Of a stretch of DNA of 64,000 bases, positions 20,730 to 30,435 are shown piece after piece. A model generated the notes under the pieces. That model did not search any database, was not told the origin of the DNA, and was given only the letters and a program-made list of their open reading frames with translations. The position numbers and the translations under genes were made by a program. The stretch comes from Deltaproteobacteria bacterium IMCC39146 (GTDB taxonomy: Bacteria; Desulfobacterota; Desulfuromonadia; Desulfuromonadales; BM103): positions 104,306 through 168,305 of the forward strand of contig JARUHP010000008.1 in NCBI GenBank assembly GCA_030005635.1, written 5' to 3'. Each line of letters opens with the position of its first letter. Positions within the stretch are counted from its first letter, which is position 1.

Positions 20730-22109
20730 ATGAAGACCAACACACTACTAAAAAAAATCATTTCTATAATATTCTTCATGACACTTCTTGGGTCCTGCAG
20801 TAGTGGAGGGACCAATAGCAACGTGGCGCCTTTTGCAGATGCAGGAGTGGACCAGGTTGTCACCCTCAAAACAGCCCTTATTCCTCTTGACGGACGAGCC
20901 AGTCGAGATGACGACGGGGATGATTTAAGCTTTCGTTGGGAATTGACATCTAAACCACCGGGCAGTTCAGCCGTTCTAACTAACATCTCAACTTCAACCC
21001 CTTCACTTTCAGTCGTTGACTTTGCTGGCGTCTATTCACTGTCCCTTATTGTAAATGACGGCATGAATGATAGTGTGGCTGATACCGCGATTATTACGGC
21101 GGTGCAAAATGCCAAAAACATTATTCTACTAATTGGCGACGGCATGGGGTATGAGCAAGTTCGCGCGGCAGGGATGTATGCCAATGGGACAGCTGGAACA
21201 TTACCGTTTGAACGTTTCCTCTTTCAAGGCTCTGTAAGCACATCAAATGCGAGTGACGAGCTTACCGATTCAGCTGCTGCTGCCACTGCAATGGCCACAG
21301 GGTTTAAAGTCGACAATGGAGTTATTTCTCAGCAAATCCCGGGCGATGCCTCAGATCTTGAAACAATTCTTGAGACAGCAAAGAGACTTGGGGCGAGTGC
21401 AGGATTAGTAACAACAACAATAATCTCTCATGCTACACCAGCAGCTTTTGGCGCTCATGAGCCGAGCAGAAATAATTTTCACGAAATTATTGCAGACTAT
21501 TTGGCAAATTCTCAACCAAATGTCCTCCTCGGGGGTGCTCAATTCGTTGATCCCGTATCAGCTGAAAACGCCGGCTATACCGTTGTTGAAGACTACGACA
21601 GCTTAATCGCACTAAATACGGATTATGAAAACAAGATATGGGGTCAATTCGGAGAGACACAGATGCCATATGAATGGGATGGGGTCGGAATATTCCCTCA
21701 TTTGTCAGAGTCTGCTGAAACAGCCTTGGCTATCTTGGACAATTATCAGAATGGCTTCTTCCTGATGGTTGAAGGGGGACGTATTGACCATGCGGGGCAT
21801 GTTAATGATTTACAGCGAAACATTTTTGAAACTGTTGAATTCGCCAATACAGCCAAAATGGTTATGAACTGGGCAGAAAACAGGGTCGACACTCTGGTTA
21901 TAGTTACTGCCGATCATGAAACTGGCGGCCTACAAATTATCGCCAACAATGGTCAGGGAAATTTCCCTGAAGTAACCTGGTCGACATTGGAACATACGGA
22001 TATAAAAGTGCCAATATTTACGTGGGGAGTGAACGCTCATTTATTGAAAGGTAGTGTTGAGAACACCGATATATACAGAGTCATGAGATCAGCATTAACC
22101 GGTAACTAA
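20730..22109 (+). CDS. Lipoprotein alkaline phosphatase with N-terminal Ig/PKD-like domain
   Basis: This ~459-residue protein has a signal peptide ending in a lipobox (TLLGSCSSGG, Cys ~25). A PKD-like segment follows, with DAGVDQVVTL, LDGRAS and FRWELTSKPPGSSA. Then comes a PhoA-type alkaline phosphatase: LIGDGMG metal ligand, TDSAAAATAMATG with the nucleophile Ser, GGRIDHAGH, and TADHETGG. ATG 20730 is chosen for the TTAGGA box 8 nt upstream, and 20721 is the alternative. It is probably anchored in the outer membrane or periplasm. It is the only + strand gene inside the capsule locus, and its link to capsule metabolism is unproven. Confidence 0.9.
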   Translation: MKTNTLLKKIISIIFFMTLLGSCSSGGTNSNVAPFADAGVDQVVTLKTALIPLDGRASRDDDGDDLSFRWELTSKPPGSSAVLTNISTSTPSLSVVDFAGVYSLSLIVNDGMNDSVADTAIITAVQNAKNIILLIGDGMGYEQVRAAGMYANGTAGTLPFERFLFQGSVSTSNASDELTDSAAAATAMATGFKVDNGVISQQIPGDASDLETILETAKRLGASAGLVTTTIISHATPAAFGAHEPSRNNFHEIIADYLANSQPNVLLGGAQFVDPVSAENAGYTVVEDYDSLIALNTDYENKIWGQFGETQMPYEWDGVGIFPHLSESAETALAILDNYQNGFFLMVEGGRIDHAGHVNDLQRNIFETVEFANTAKMVMNWAENRVDTLVIVTADHETGGLQIIANNGQGNFPEVTWSTLEHTDIKVPIFTWGVNAHLLKGSVENTDIYRVMRSALTGN

Positions 22110-22167
22110 CTTAACTTAAAAAAAGCTACCGTCAACGTCACATTCCTAATCAACTCACATCCTGCCC

Positions 22168-24240
22168 TCAGCGAATGGCATCAAAAAAACCGGACAATTT
22201 CCTCATCCATTGCGCAATGAAACCTGAATCAACATTTTTACGCCCTCTGCTCGAACACCTGTCTTGCTCCAGTCTGTTCAGCGCAGTCTCAACTGGAATA
22301 ATTTCGTTGTTCTGCCAGTCAATGTAGCGCGGATAGAGGATCAATGTCCCTGCCACCAGCTCTTCGAGAGTAATCGTCCGCCCTCTTCTAGCCAAAGAGT
22401 GCCGGTCTTGCGTCAAGCCCCAACCGGCATAAAAAGGGAGACCATAACAAACGACCTTCTTGCCATGAAGCAACGCCTCAAAACCGGTCAAGCTGGTCAG
22501 GGTGTGAACTTCATCAGAGATATCGAGACAAGCGGGCATCGACAAGTCAGTCACAACCAGATTGCAGTGCTTTTTTGCCTCTTGCTCTGCAATACTCCCC
22601 ATACGATTTCCGGCAAGCACATCAGGATGAGGTTTGTAGATAACATAGGCCTCCGGATTCTGCTTGCGAACTTCGGCAAGCAGTCCCAGGTTGGTGCGGA
22701 TATCAACACACCCCAATCGGATTGAGGCATCATCCTCAACTTGTCCCGGAACCAGAAGCACGGATTGCCCAGGTCCCACCTTGATCGATAGAGGAACATC
22801 ATCACCAACATTATATTTACTAAAACGCTCGCTGACTATTCGCTGATGCAGAGCAGAGGCTTGGCGGGTCAGCTCTGCGGTGAATACGGTCTCTCGCAAC
22901 AGTGACTCCAGATCGCTCGGCCGCGTAGGATCAAAATAGATACCACGACTATCGAGGACCAAAGAGAGTGGGCGAACCAGATTAGAACCAAGCCCGACCG
23001 AACGTACAAAACCATCTTCCATACGTAAAACGGGAATCCCCTGATGTTCGGCCTTTTGAACCAATTCTAAATGGCTCCCTTCCCCCCATACGACAACTTT
23101 ATCGGCCTTCGACAAAGCCTTGGAGCGGTTACTAAAAACAACCCGATTTCCAGGAGCTGTCAACATCCTGCGGATATAGGGACGTTTCCACCAGCGAAAG
23201 CCTGTGCAGAGTAGGGTTAGACCAAACAGCAACCGGTGATGCCTGGATTGAAGTGTCAGATAATCGAGAACATCTTCAATGGTTCCAGCCTTATGGGTGT
23301 AAGGGTTCAGATAACGGGGATAAAGGATGTATGCGGCTGCAAACAGCTCTTCGAGGGTACGGCGGCGGGTTCGTCTGTCAATCGTTTGTCGATCACGGGT
23401 CAACCCCCACCCAGAGTAGAAGGGAACTCCGAAGCAATCGACCGGCTTACCGAGCAACAGGGCCTCAAACCCCATCTGCGAGGTGACCGTGTAGACCCGA
23501 TCTACCTTCTCGATCAATGAGAGTGGATTGACCTCTTCAGCCAGCAGATGAATCCTGGGTGAGAGTTTATCTATATCGGTTAAATAACCCTTTTTTTTGC
23601 CCGCCAACACATCCGGATGGGTCTTAATGATAATGTCGGATGCTGGATTGTCTTCCAAGGCAGCGGCGAGCATTTTTTGGAAGGAATCAGCATCCGCCAT
23701 ACCACAGGAGATAGAGCAGTCGCCGAAGGTTTGATCAATGACCAACACTTTATGCCGACCCTGACCAGGCAGAGGTTTTTCCAAGTGGGGAGCGTGATTG
23801 TACTTGGATAGCCGCTCACTGACAACACGATTGATGGCTCGGCGAGACCGATCCAACAGTTCATCAGTCTCCCAACCGCCAACTTCGAGCAGTTGTTCTA
23901 AGTTTGATGGAGACGTGGCATCGTAATAGATTCCAGTATCGTCCACAACAACGGAAAGCGGTGGCGCGCCAGTAACTCCGGGAGCAACCGAGCGGAGAAA
24001 ACCATCTTCCAGAGCCAGATATGGAACACCCTCTTGCTTCGCTAAAGCCCTCGCCTTCTTCGCCGTTTCCTTACGCCCCCAACCTACGACTACATCGAAC
24101 CCATTTTTGCGCACATCTCGCAAAGATGAAACTTGACCGCATTCGGGAAGAAACATCTCTAATTGAGGGATGCTTAAAATACCACGCGAAAGCACGGCGG
24201 CAGCTTGATGACCTATTATTTTTTTAGTGGATTTTTTCAT
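22168..24240 (-). CDS. kpsC: Capsule polysaccharide Kdo transferase KpsC
   Basis: This 690-residue protein holds two homologous halves. Each has an EDGF[LV]RSV motif, a TxPSDL-like segment, IKTHPDVLAG or YKPHPDVLAG, and a QMGFEALLLGKPV or LTGFEALLHGKKV block, followed by GLPFYAGWGLT in the second. In studied group 2 capsules KpsC is a dual Kdo transferase (GT99 and GT107) that builds the poly-Kdo linker on the KpsS product. The length is normal. It lies apart from kpsS, and a decayed copy remains next to kpsS. The N-terminal MKKSTKKIIGHQ region supports the start. Confidence 0.96.
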   Translation of the reverse strand: MKKSTKKIIGHQAAAVLSRGILSIPQLEMFLPECGQVSSLRDVRKNGFDVVVGWGRKETAKKARALAKQEGVPYLALEDGFLRSVAPGVTGAPPLSVVVDDTGIYYDATSPSNLEQLLEVGGWETDELLDRSRRAINRVVSERLSKYNHAPHLEKPLPGQGRHKVLVIDQTFGDCSISCGMADADSFQKMLAAALEDNPASDIIIKTHPDVLAGKKKGYLTDIDKLSPRIHLLAEEVNPLSLIEKVDRVYTVTSQMGFEALLLGKPVDCFGVPFYSGWGLTRDRQTIDRRTRRRTLEELFAAAYILYPRYLNPYTHKAGTIEDVLDYLTLQSRHHRLLFGLTLLCTGFRWWKRPYIRRMLTAPGNRVVFSNRSKALSKADKVVVWGEGSHLELVQKAEHQGIPVLRMEDGFVRSVGLGSNLVRPLSLVLDSRGIYFDPTRPSDLESLLRETVFTAELTRQASALHQRIVSERFSKYNVGDDVPLSIKVGPGQSVLLVPGQVEDDASIRLGCVDIRTNLGLLAEVRKQNPEAYVIYKPHPDVLAGNRMGSIAEQEAKKHCNLVVTDLSMPACLDISDEVHTLTSLTGFEALLHGKKVVCYGLPFYAGWGLTQDRHSLARRGRTITLEELVAGTLILYPRYIDWQNNEIIPVETALNRLEQDRCSSRGRKNVDSGFIAQWMRKLSGFFDAIR

Positions 24241-24416
24241 GTATCACAACAATTGTAAAAGTAGATTTTTCAGATCATATTCGCAGTAATTATAAGTATA
24301 TGCAGCAGTGTCAAAAGTTAAAAAAATTAGTTATTGTCAGAGAAAAAAGTTGTCATCAATGTAAAACACGAAATTATGAACAAACTATACAAAACTCCAG
24401 ACAATCGATATTGAGT

Positions 24417-25985
24417 TCAGTCCTCTCGATCCAATTCCCAAGGGCATGCGACAGGAAATAGTTCGTCGAGTGTCTCTTGCACTTTCTTAATGGACATGCC
24501 ATCAACTGACCTATGATCGTTTATGCAAAATGTTTTAACACGACCCTTCTTCACATCATCACGTATCTGTCTAATTTTACTGTTAAAATCAAGTGCATCC
24601 GTACTCAAGTATCGATTAGCTATTTTAGACTCCAATAACTTACCTTTATAGTATGCAAGAAAACTGTGCAGCAAATACATAGGTGAAACGGTGTCATTAG
24701 ATCTGAAACGTGAAGACGATGTCCTCTCCATGACATCCTCAAAAACACAATTAATTTCTTCCATAACGCTACGAAATTTTATCATTGGTGCATGTAGTGG
24801 CCAAAAATTTGGAGAGGATCCATACTTTTCCCTGAATGTCTTTACGGTATAAAGAGACAGTTTTTTGGTATCCTCATAGTCATCAAAAATTTCACCAATG
24901 GCATTAGGCACATCCTCAAGAAATAGTTTCCCAACACCATTCGGGAAGATAAAATCGCCTTTACAGACTGGTGAACCAAAAAACACATCGTCGTTCATAT
25001 AAATGAAAGCTTCGCTCAATCCATCTATTTTGTGAAGGTTAGATTCTATAGCGACAGAATTGAATACAGGCAGGCATTCCTGATTATCAAAAATTTCTTT
25101 ATGATCAATAACTTTAATTCGTTCATCATCAGTATCAAGCCAATAAGGAACATGTGAATCCGTTACCAAATAAATTGTTCTTATGAACTTACAGTAACTA
25201 AATAAGCTACGTAGTGAATACCTTAACTGATCGTACTCTACAAACCTCGGATCAAAAGTACTGCTAGTTTCACTATGCTTTTTCTTCTTTGCAATCCACT
25301 TTGGGTCATTACTATCGACCCACGTATAGACGATATCAATTGGTAGAGAAAATTCACCAATCAATGGTTTAATTGAGCCCAAATGATCCAAAATATTGCT
25401 CGGAAACTTATCCCTTTTCAGCCTAAATGGCATATAAGAATAAACAGACTTACTAATCTCAGATATTGGAATAAACTGACAGATATCATTGAAATTACGC
25501 GTAAGAATCCCCTGTGTTGAAATGTACCAAGGATCTAATTGAATAATTCGACTCTTGAAAACATAATCATCGTCATGAAAATACAAACTGATCAACCCAA
25601 ACTTCTTGTCCTGCCTATAAGTTATAAGTTGTTTTTCACCCCATTCAATATCATTAAGAGACTCAAGGACCACATTTACAGTATTGTCAGGTATGGCAAT
25701 ACGTATGACATGTTTGTACTTCAATGGAATAATGTAAAAATTGACGCCCAAATCATCTATCACTTTAAATACTTGGTCATACAAGCAACACTCAGTAATA
25801 TTATCTTCCTTTAAATCACTGAATTTAACTTGTCTAAACCCATCAGGCTCAATAGATCCGCCTTGTTTTGTCGAAGTATCAAAAGAATCCATCTTCATAG
25901 GTTTTTTTAGTGCATCAACAAAAAACAGACGAGGGGACTTAATAAACTTTTTAAATTTTTTCCTAAATCTCTTTTTGAACGACAT
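24417..25985 (-). CDS. Stealth-family hexose-1-phosphate transferase
   Basis: This 522-residue protein carries the Stealth conserved regions in order: CR1 PIDIVYTWVDSNDPKW (residues ~215-230); CR2 EYDQLRYSLRSLFSY, then PVFNSVAIESNLHKI and FIYMNDDVFFG; CR3 LHAPMIKFRSVM; and CR4 FCINDHRSVDG. Known Stealth proteins move hexose 1-phosphate units and build phosphodiester-linked capsules. The ~200-residue N-terminal extension is unassigned. The gene is clearly richer in A+T than the kps export genes, which suggests that the serotype-specific part was acquired separately. Confidence 0.9.
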   Translation of the reverse strand: MSFKKRFRKKFKKFIKSPRLFFVDALKKPMKMDSFDTSTKQGGSIEPDGFRQVKFSDLKEDNITECCLYDQVFKVIDDLGVNFYIIPLKYKHVIRIAIPDNTVNVVLESLNDIEWGEKQLITYRQDKKFGLISLYFHDDDYVFKSRIIQLDPWYISTQGILTRNFNDICQFIPISEISKSVYSYMPFRLKRDKFPSNILDHLGSIKPLIGEFSLPIDIVYTWVDSNDPKWIAKKKKHSETSSTFDPRFVEYDQLRYSLRSLFSYCKFIRTIYLVTDSHVPYWLDTDDERIKVIDHKEIFDNQECLPVFNSVAIESNLHKIDGLSEAFIYMNDDVFFGSPVCKGDFIFPNGVGKLFLEDVPNAIGEIFDDYEDTKKLSLYTVKTFREKYGSSPNFWPLHAPMIKFRSVMEEINCVFEDVMERTSSSRFRSNDTVSPMYLLHSFLAYYKGKLLESKIANRYLSTDALDFNSKIRQIRDDVKKGRVKTFCINDHRSVDGMSIKKVQETLDELFPVACPWELDRED

Positions 25986-25988
25986 ATG

Positions 25989-27029
25989 TCAACCTAACTC
26001 CAGATATCTTTGAGTAATTCTGTCCACAGTAATCTTTCTTGTGAATCGATCGAGAACCTTTTTTTTCAAAACGAATTCGGATTTATCAACAAAAACTCTT
26101 TCAATGATTCTTGAAAGAGCAACAACGTTTTCAACCTCAAAAAGACCGTTAAAATTATCTCCGACAATATCATCGAAAGAGGGTATTTTAGACAGGAGCA
26201 GTGCATTGCCATAAAAAATCCCTTCTAGAGCCACTAAACCAAAAGACTCAAACCGTGAAGGAATTATTAAGACGTCAAACAGATGCATAAATTCTGCAGC
26301 ATTATCAATTGCACCAACTAACAATATCCTATCATCACCATCGATAATCTTTTCAATCCTTTCTCTCTCCCTACCCTCACCAATAATTGTTAGACTTGCC
26401 TTATCTGAAAGATTGGCTTTCTTAAACGCTCTCACAGCAACATCAATGCCTTTAATAAGCTCGAGCCTTCCGACAACAAGAAAATTAAATTTATTTGAAT
26501 CGTAGTACGATCTAGCTTTGAAAACTTTTTCTCTTTTTACTCGCCCCTTTTGAACGAGCATTCGTGGAAGATAGTTTCCAGCCAAGGTAGTTTTTCCAGT
26601 TGCCCATTCAGGAGTATCAATCATTTGCCATGGAGACACATGAAATATTCCATCCGCATAGCTATATAGATGGTGATATCTCACATGTTGAGTGACAAAA
26701 ATTTTCGCATCCTCATTAATCATTCGACCTAATTGACACCCATATGGTAGATGCGCATGGATTATATTTATCTTTTTCAATTCTTCAAAATCTGGATGAT
26801 CCTGAAGAATTTTAAATTGAGTATCAGGATGTGACGCTGATTGTTTAACAAAATACTTATTTATATTTGAGTGCAGCATTCCTGCAATAAATTTATTGCT
26901 ATGCGTTTTACTTTCTCTAAGAATGACGGATACATCATCCCCTGATTCAGCCTGGTTATTTGCAATATCTATTGCAATTTTTTCTGAACCCGCAAATCCA
27001 CCGTGAGTTATGATATGTAATATTTCCAT
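25989..27029 (-). CDS. GT4-family glycosyltransferase
   Basis: This 346-residue GT-B glycosyltransferase starts with HIITHGGFAGSEKIAIDIAN, a typical donor-family N-terminus. The C-terminal donor-binding half has VVGRLELIKGIDVAVRAF, IIGEGRERERI and IPSRFESFGLVALEGIFYGN, with the conserved late Glu. It ends 3 bp before the neighbouring Stealth gene and shares its AT-rich composition, so the two are probably co-translated. The sugar specificity is not readable. It likely builds the capsule repeat unit with the two Stealth transferases. Confidence 0.92.
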   Translation of the reverse strand: MEILHIITHGGFAGSEKIAIDIANNQAESGDDVSVILRESKTHSNKFIAGMLHSNINKYFVKQSASHPDTQFKILQDHPDFEELKKINIIHAHLPYGCQLGRMINEDAKIFVTQHVRYHHLYSYADGIFHVSPWQMIDTPEWATGKTTLAGNYLPRMLVQKGRVKREKVFKARSYYDSNKFNFLVVGRLELIKGIDVAVRAFKKANLSDKASLTIIGEGRERERIEKIIDGDDRILLVGAIDNAAEFMHLFDVLIIPSRFESFGLVALEGIFYGNALLLSKIPSFDDIVGDNFNGLFEVENVVALSRIIERVFVDKSEFVLKKKVLDRFTRKITVDRITQRYLELG

Positions 27030-27275
27030 ACTAAAAGCTCCATTCTACACTACTTACACAAGTTAACTTTTCATCATTTCACATCTAACTAATCAACAAA
27101 ATCGAAGCTGACCTAAACAACCCAAAAAAGTCCAGCACATTTTAACAAACTGCCGCAATCGTCCATATTTATGGGGGCACACACAAAAGCTATAGAGACA
27201 AAGTTAGCACCAAACAATTCAGGTTTTCTGGGCATTAACGTAAACATACACAAAGGTCTATAAAATAGGAGAGAG
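27030..27275. other. AT-rich gap between GT4 and Stealth genes
   Basis: No gene is supported. A 92-codon open frame across part of it shows no recognisable family and overlaps the 3' end of the Stealth gene in another frame. It may hold an internal promoter for the GT4-Stealth pair. Confidence 0.4.
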
Positions 27276-28409
27276 CTATTCATAGAAGGTATTATAGTAT
27301 TCGTTGAGCATTGAATGTAATGCTTTTTCGTACGGAAGATTTGAATCTGCGTTGCTATGAAAATCATTGGCGCAAAAAGAATGTGGTGCACGATCGGTAT
27401 TACATTTATTCAACAATGCTCGATAGTGCGTCTCTGCTGCAGGCGAACGCAAATTAAAATAGTAACTAATATCACGAACCGGGACAGCAAACCCTTCAAG
27501 ATAACTCATCCAAGGGACGAGAAATGAAGCAAGATTTAGATCGTTAGTCCCCCTAAAACGATTGCATAAGTATGTATCTATAACGTCGGAATAGCGGGAC
27601 CAAGACAGTTCAAACATGCTTTTGCATAAAGGAATATATGTATGCACTAATGGTTGATCGATTTCAAATAAGTAGTCTTCTTTGAGCATTTCTGCACCGC
27701 GCAAAGAAGCAGACAAAGTCGGGGTTTCAACACCTCTTAGTTGCATCTCAGCAAAACTTTTCTTTGAGGCAAAAAGCGATGCAATTCCGTTACTACGGAA
27801 AAAATGCTCAGGAGGTAGCGGTCTGGCAACAAAAACATCATCGTTGAAATAGATAAAATGTTCTGTCAAGTCAGGCACCTTGTGAAGATGTGCCTCGATT
27901 ACGTGCGAATTGAAGGTTGGGAGATACTGAGGGTTAATTAATTGCCGATGATCTACGATCCGAAGTTTATCGTCCGGCTGAAGCCAGTCAGGACACTGTC
28001 CATCAGTCACAATATGGATCCGATTTACCCATGGCATGAAACGTTGCACACTGAGGAGCGACCAACGTAACTCATCATGGTTGGCGAACCGGGAACTGTC
28101 ATCCCCATAAAGTCCAATAAAATCAGGGTCTGCATGCTGTTTGGCGTGCATGTAACTGTCACGCCACACTGGATCTCTATCATTTACCCACGTAAAGACA
28201 ACATCGATAGGAAGAGTGTTCGCCGGAAGTTGGCACAGGTCAAGATCATGTTTTAACAAAACACTCTCTTCATCCTCGGGATAACTCATTTCGTTATAAG
28301 AAATCGGGTACCGCTTGATCAGGAGGTCTCGTAGAAAAGTACCTGGAGATTTAATTAGTTTTTTAAGTTTTCTACCAAACAATCGAAAAACTCCCCCCCA
28401 CAACCTCAC
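27276..28409 (-). CDS. Second Stealth-family hexose-1-phosphate transferase
   Basis: This 377-residue protein has CR1 [18 protein letters not shown]2 [15 protein letters not shown] followed by [15 protein letters not shown] and [11 protein letters not shown], a CR3-like [15 protein letters not shown] and CR4 [11 protein letters not shown]. It is shorter than the Stealth gene at 24417, lacking that gene's N-terminal extension. The GTG start gives [22 protein letters not shown], a basic N-terminus shared with the other Stealth protein. Two Stealth genes in one locus point to a polymer of two alternating or sequential phosphohexoses. Confidence 0.88.
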   Translation of the reverse strand: MRLWGGVFRLFGRKLKKLIKSPGTFLRDLLIKRYPISYNEMSYPEDEESVLLKHDLDLCQLPANTLPIDVVFTWVNDRDPVWRDSYMHAKQHADPDFIGLYGDDSSRFANHDELRWSLLSVQRFMPWVNRIHIVTDGQCPDWLQPDDKLRIVDHRQLINPQYLPTFNSHVIEAHLHKVPDLTEHFIYFNDDVFVARPLPPEHFFRSNGIASLFASKKSFAEMQLRGVETPTLSASLRGAEMLKEDYLFEIDQPLVHTYIPLCKSMFELSWSRYSDVIDTYLCNRFRGTNDLNLASFLVPWMSYLEGFAVPVRDISYYFNLRSPAAETHYRALLNKCNTDRAPHSFCANDFHSNADSNLPYEKALHSMLNEYYNTFYE

Positions 28410-28492
28410 ATCTGTATTTAAAACACATTTGTGAGTCTACTTTTTTAGGCCTCTTACATGTATCTATGTGTGACTACGGACCTGACCACAGA

Positions 28493-28798
28493 TTAGAGCC
28501 GCAAAACAACACACGTCGCTATAGCGATCTGATACAAAATCTGTTTAATATCTTTGGCCACCTGCATGTTCTTGCTATCAATGCGCGGAAGAACCGAGAT
28601 TTGATCCCCGGCCGAAATCTCTGTGTCCCCTGATCGCAAAATCTCGCCATTCGGTTTTACTACCAGAATATTTTCTTGTCGGTACGGGTAGAGAATCCGC
28701 CGGTATTGGTAACATAATCGGCGACATCCTTCTGGCCGTTGTAAACAAGTGCTTTGGCATCAGAACTTCACCACCGATCAAGACCACATCACTCTTCG
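28493..28798 (-). pseudogene. Decayed 3' fragment of a second kpsD-type gene
   Basis: This ~300-bp stretch aligns to the last ~100 codons of the intact export gene just upstream. Its frames read KSDVVLIGGEVLMP, then after a frameshift ALVYNGQKDVADYVTNTGGF, then after a second shift ILVVKPNGEIL, AGDQISVLPRIDSKNMQVAKD and a stop at 28493. The intact gene has KSDVVMISGEVLMP, FAGSKDVDDYIASTGGF and AGDQILVLPRFDSKNMQVLKD at the same places. It is a diverged duplicate of the 3' end only, with two frameshifts. It lies directly downstream of kpsD. Confidence 0.92.
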
Positions 28799-28841
28799 CG
28801 GACCATCTTATAAAAATCCGCCAATGGCAAATCTTTAAAGA

Positions 28842-30434
28842 CTAAAGATCCAGCGCCACCTTAGCCGCCACCGCCACCTGATACAGAATCTGCGAAATAT
28901 CCTTCAGTACCTGCATATTTTTGCTATCAAAACGCGGTAATACCAGAATCTGATCCCCGGCTGCGACAGATGTTTCTTTCGCCTGTAACACTTGACCATT
29001 CGGTTTGACCACCAACACATGCTTTTTATCAGCACGCTTAGAAAAACCACCGGTGCTGGCGATATAATCGTCAACATCCTTGCTGCCGGCGAAAACGATC
29101 GCCTGCGGCATCAGCACCTCTCCGCTGATCATGACCACATCACTCTTGGCAGGGATGATGATCTCATCACCGTTTTCAAGGTAAATGTCGGCAAATTCAC
29201 CATTCTGTCCTATTACAACCGTTCCGCCCGGTGTAATTTGACGTGCCTTCTCGACGAACTTCGCGATCAGTTCAGCTTCTCGAACCCTGATGCTGGCTTC
29301 ATCCACGCTCGATGAGGTCGCTGTGAGCGAGCTTTGCTCCAGCCTCTGTAGGGCCTCTTCCAGGGCTTTTTTTTGTTGAGCAGCAACACTTTTGCGGCGG
29401 ATGTGGAGTCCATCAAGGTTCGCCAGTTCTGGCTCGATAGAAATGTAGCTCAATAACTCCTTTAAGCGGGTACTCTTTTTAACCGGATAGCGAGATGCAC
29501 CTACGATTGCGCCTTCGGCAGCAACCATGATGGTATCCCCCGGGATGTCGGCGTGGAAGCGCACCTTATCGCCATCATCGAGTAGGAGCTGAAGAAATTC
29601 ACTAATCGGCAGGTAGACATTGTAAGGGGCCCCCTGACGGGAACCGGTAATGCTGACGTGAGAAGCCTTACTCTCTGGTGATGTCAAACTAAGTAGTTTG
29701 TCACCGAACAGCCGTACAGAGGGCTTAAACTCAAACTTTGCTGGGTTGCGCACCTGTCCCTCGGCAGAGACGACATGCCCACGCTTGCCGACCAGAATCA
29801 CATCCCCTTCTTCTAGCCGGGGGCGAATCAGTTGCCCTTCCAGCATGAAGTTATAAAGGTCAATTTGTTCCAGTTGTTTGTCTTTACGCAGGATGCGGAT
29901 ATCTCTGAAACTGCCCAGAGCTGAATCGATTCCTCCTGCCAGGTCAAGATAATACAGTACGGAATCGGTGGGGCCGCCTGCGTAACGACCGGGGCTGGTC
30001 ACAAAACCGGCAACAAAAACAGAAACGGGCTGCGGTCTGAGTAAATTGACATAGATGTCAACATTTCTGGTGAAAACCGAGCGGACTTTCTGCTGAATAG
30101 AATTTTCGAGTTCTCCGAGCCGTAAACCTTCGACCCGAACGGGTCCGATTTCCGGCAGGAAGAGATTGCCACGCGCATCGACTTCGAGGATGCCGTCAAA
30201 GGTTTGAGCACCCCATATTTGCACTTTGACGCGATCACCAGGCATGACACGATATTCGTTGTTCAGGCCATCAAAGAAGCTTTGGGCAAAGTTCCCCTGA
30301 AAAAGGTCGGTGCCAAATGGTTGCATTTCTTCTTGCTTGGCGCTTGATGTCTGCAGCGGTGCAGGGAGGGTCGCTTGCACAACGCAGGGCAGAAGCAGTA
30401 AGAGGGCGATAATGAGCAGGGCACGAAAAGACAT
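28842..30434 (-). CDS. kpsD: Capsule polysaccharide export outer-membrane/periplasmic protein
   Basis: This ~530-residue protein has a signal peptide (MSFRALLIIALLLLLPCVVQA), a Poly_export domain (YRVMPGDRVKVQIWGAQTFDG), repeated SLBB-like domains (VFVAGFVTSPGRYAGGP, VSAEGQVRNPAKFEF, VMISGEVLMPQAIVF) and a hydrophobic C-terminal helix. This fits KpsD-type proteins, which with KpsE span the periplasm. Start 30434 is chosen because GGAG lies 7 nt upstream and the signal peptide begins there. The open frame to 30455 overlaps kpsE. It is the intact relative of the decayed fragment at 28493-28798. Confidence 0.92.
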   Translation of the reverse strand: MSFRALLIIALLLLLPCVVQATLPAPLQTSSAKQEEMQPFGTDLFQGNFAQSFFDGLNNEYRVMPGDRVKVQIWGAQTFDGILEVDARGNLFLPEIGPVRVEGLRLGELENSIQQKVRSVFTRNVDIYVNLLRPQPVSVFVAGFVTSPGRYAGGPTDSVLYYLDLAGGIDSALGSFRDIRILRKDKQLEQIDLYNFMLEGQLIRPRLEEGDVILVGKRGHVVSAEGQVRNPAKFEFKPSVRLFGDKLLSLTSPESKASHVSITGSRQGAPYNVYLPISEFLQLLLDDGDKVRFHADIPGDTIMVAAEGAIVGASRYPVKKSTRLKELLSYISIEPELANLDGLHIRRKSVAAQQKKALEEALQRLEQSSLTATSSSVDEASIRVREAELIAKFVEKARQITPGGTVVIGQNGEFADIYLENGDEIIIPAKSDVVMISGEVLMPQAIVFAGSKDVDDYIASTGGFSKRADKKHVLVVKPNGQVLQAKETSVAAGDQILVLPRFDSKNMQVLKDISQILYQVAVAAKVALDL

Positions 30435-30435
30435 A

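Noticed and set aside
27113..27391. 92-codon minus-strand frame between GT4 and the Stealth gene
   Set aside because: It overlaps the Stealth 3' end in another frame, has no recognisable domain and has shadow-like composition.
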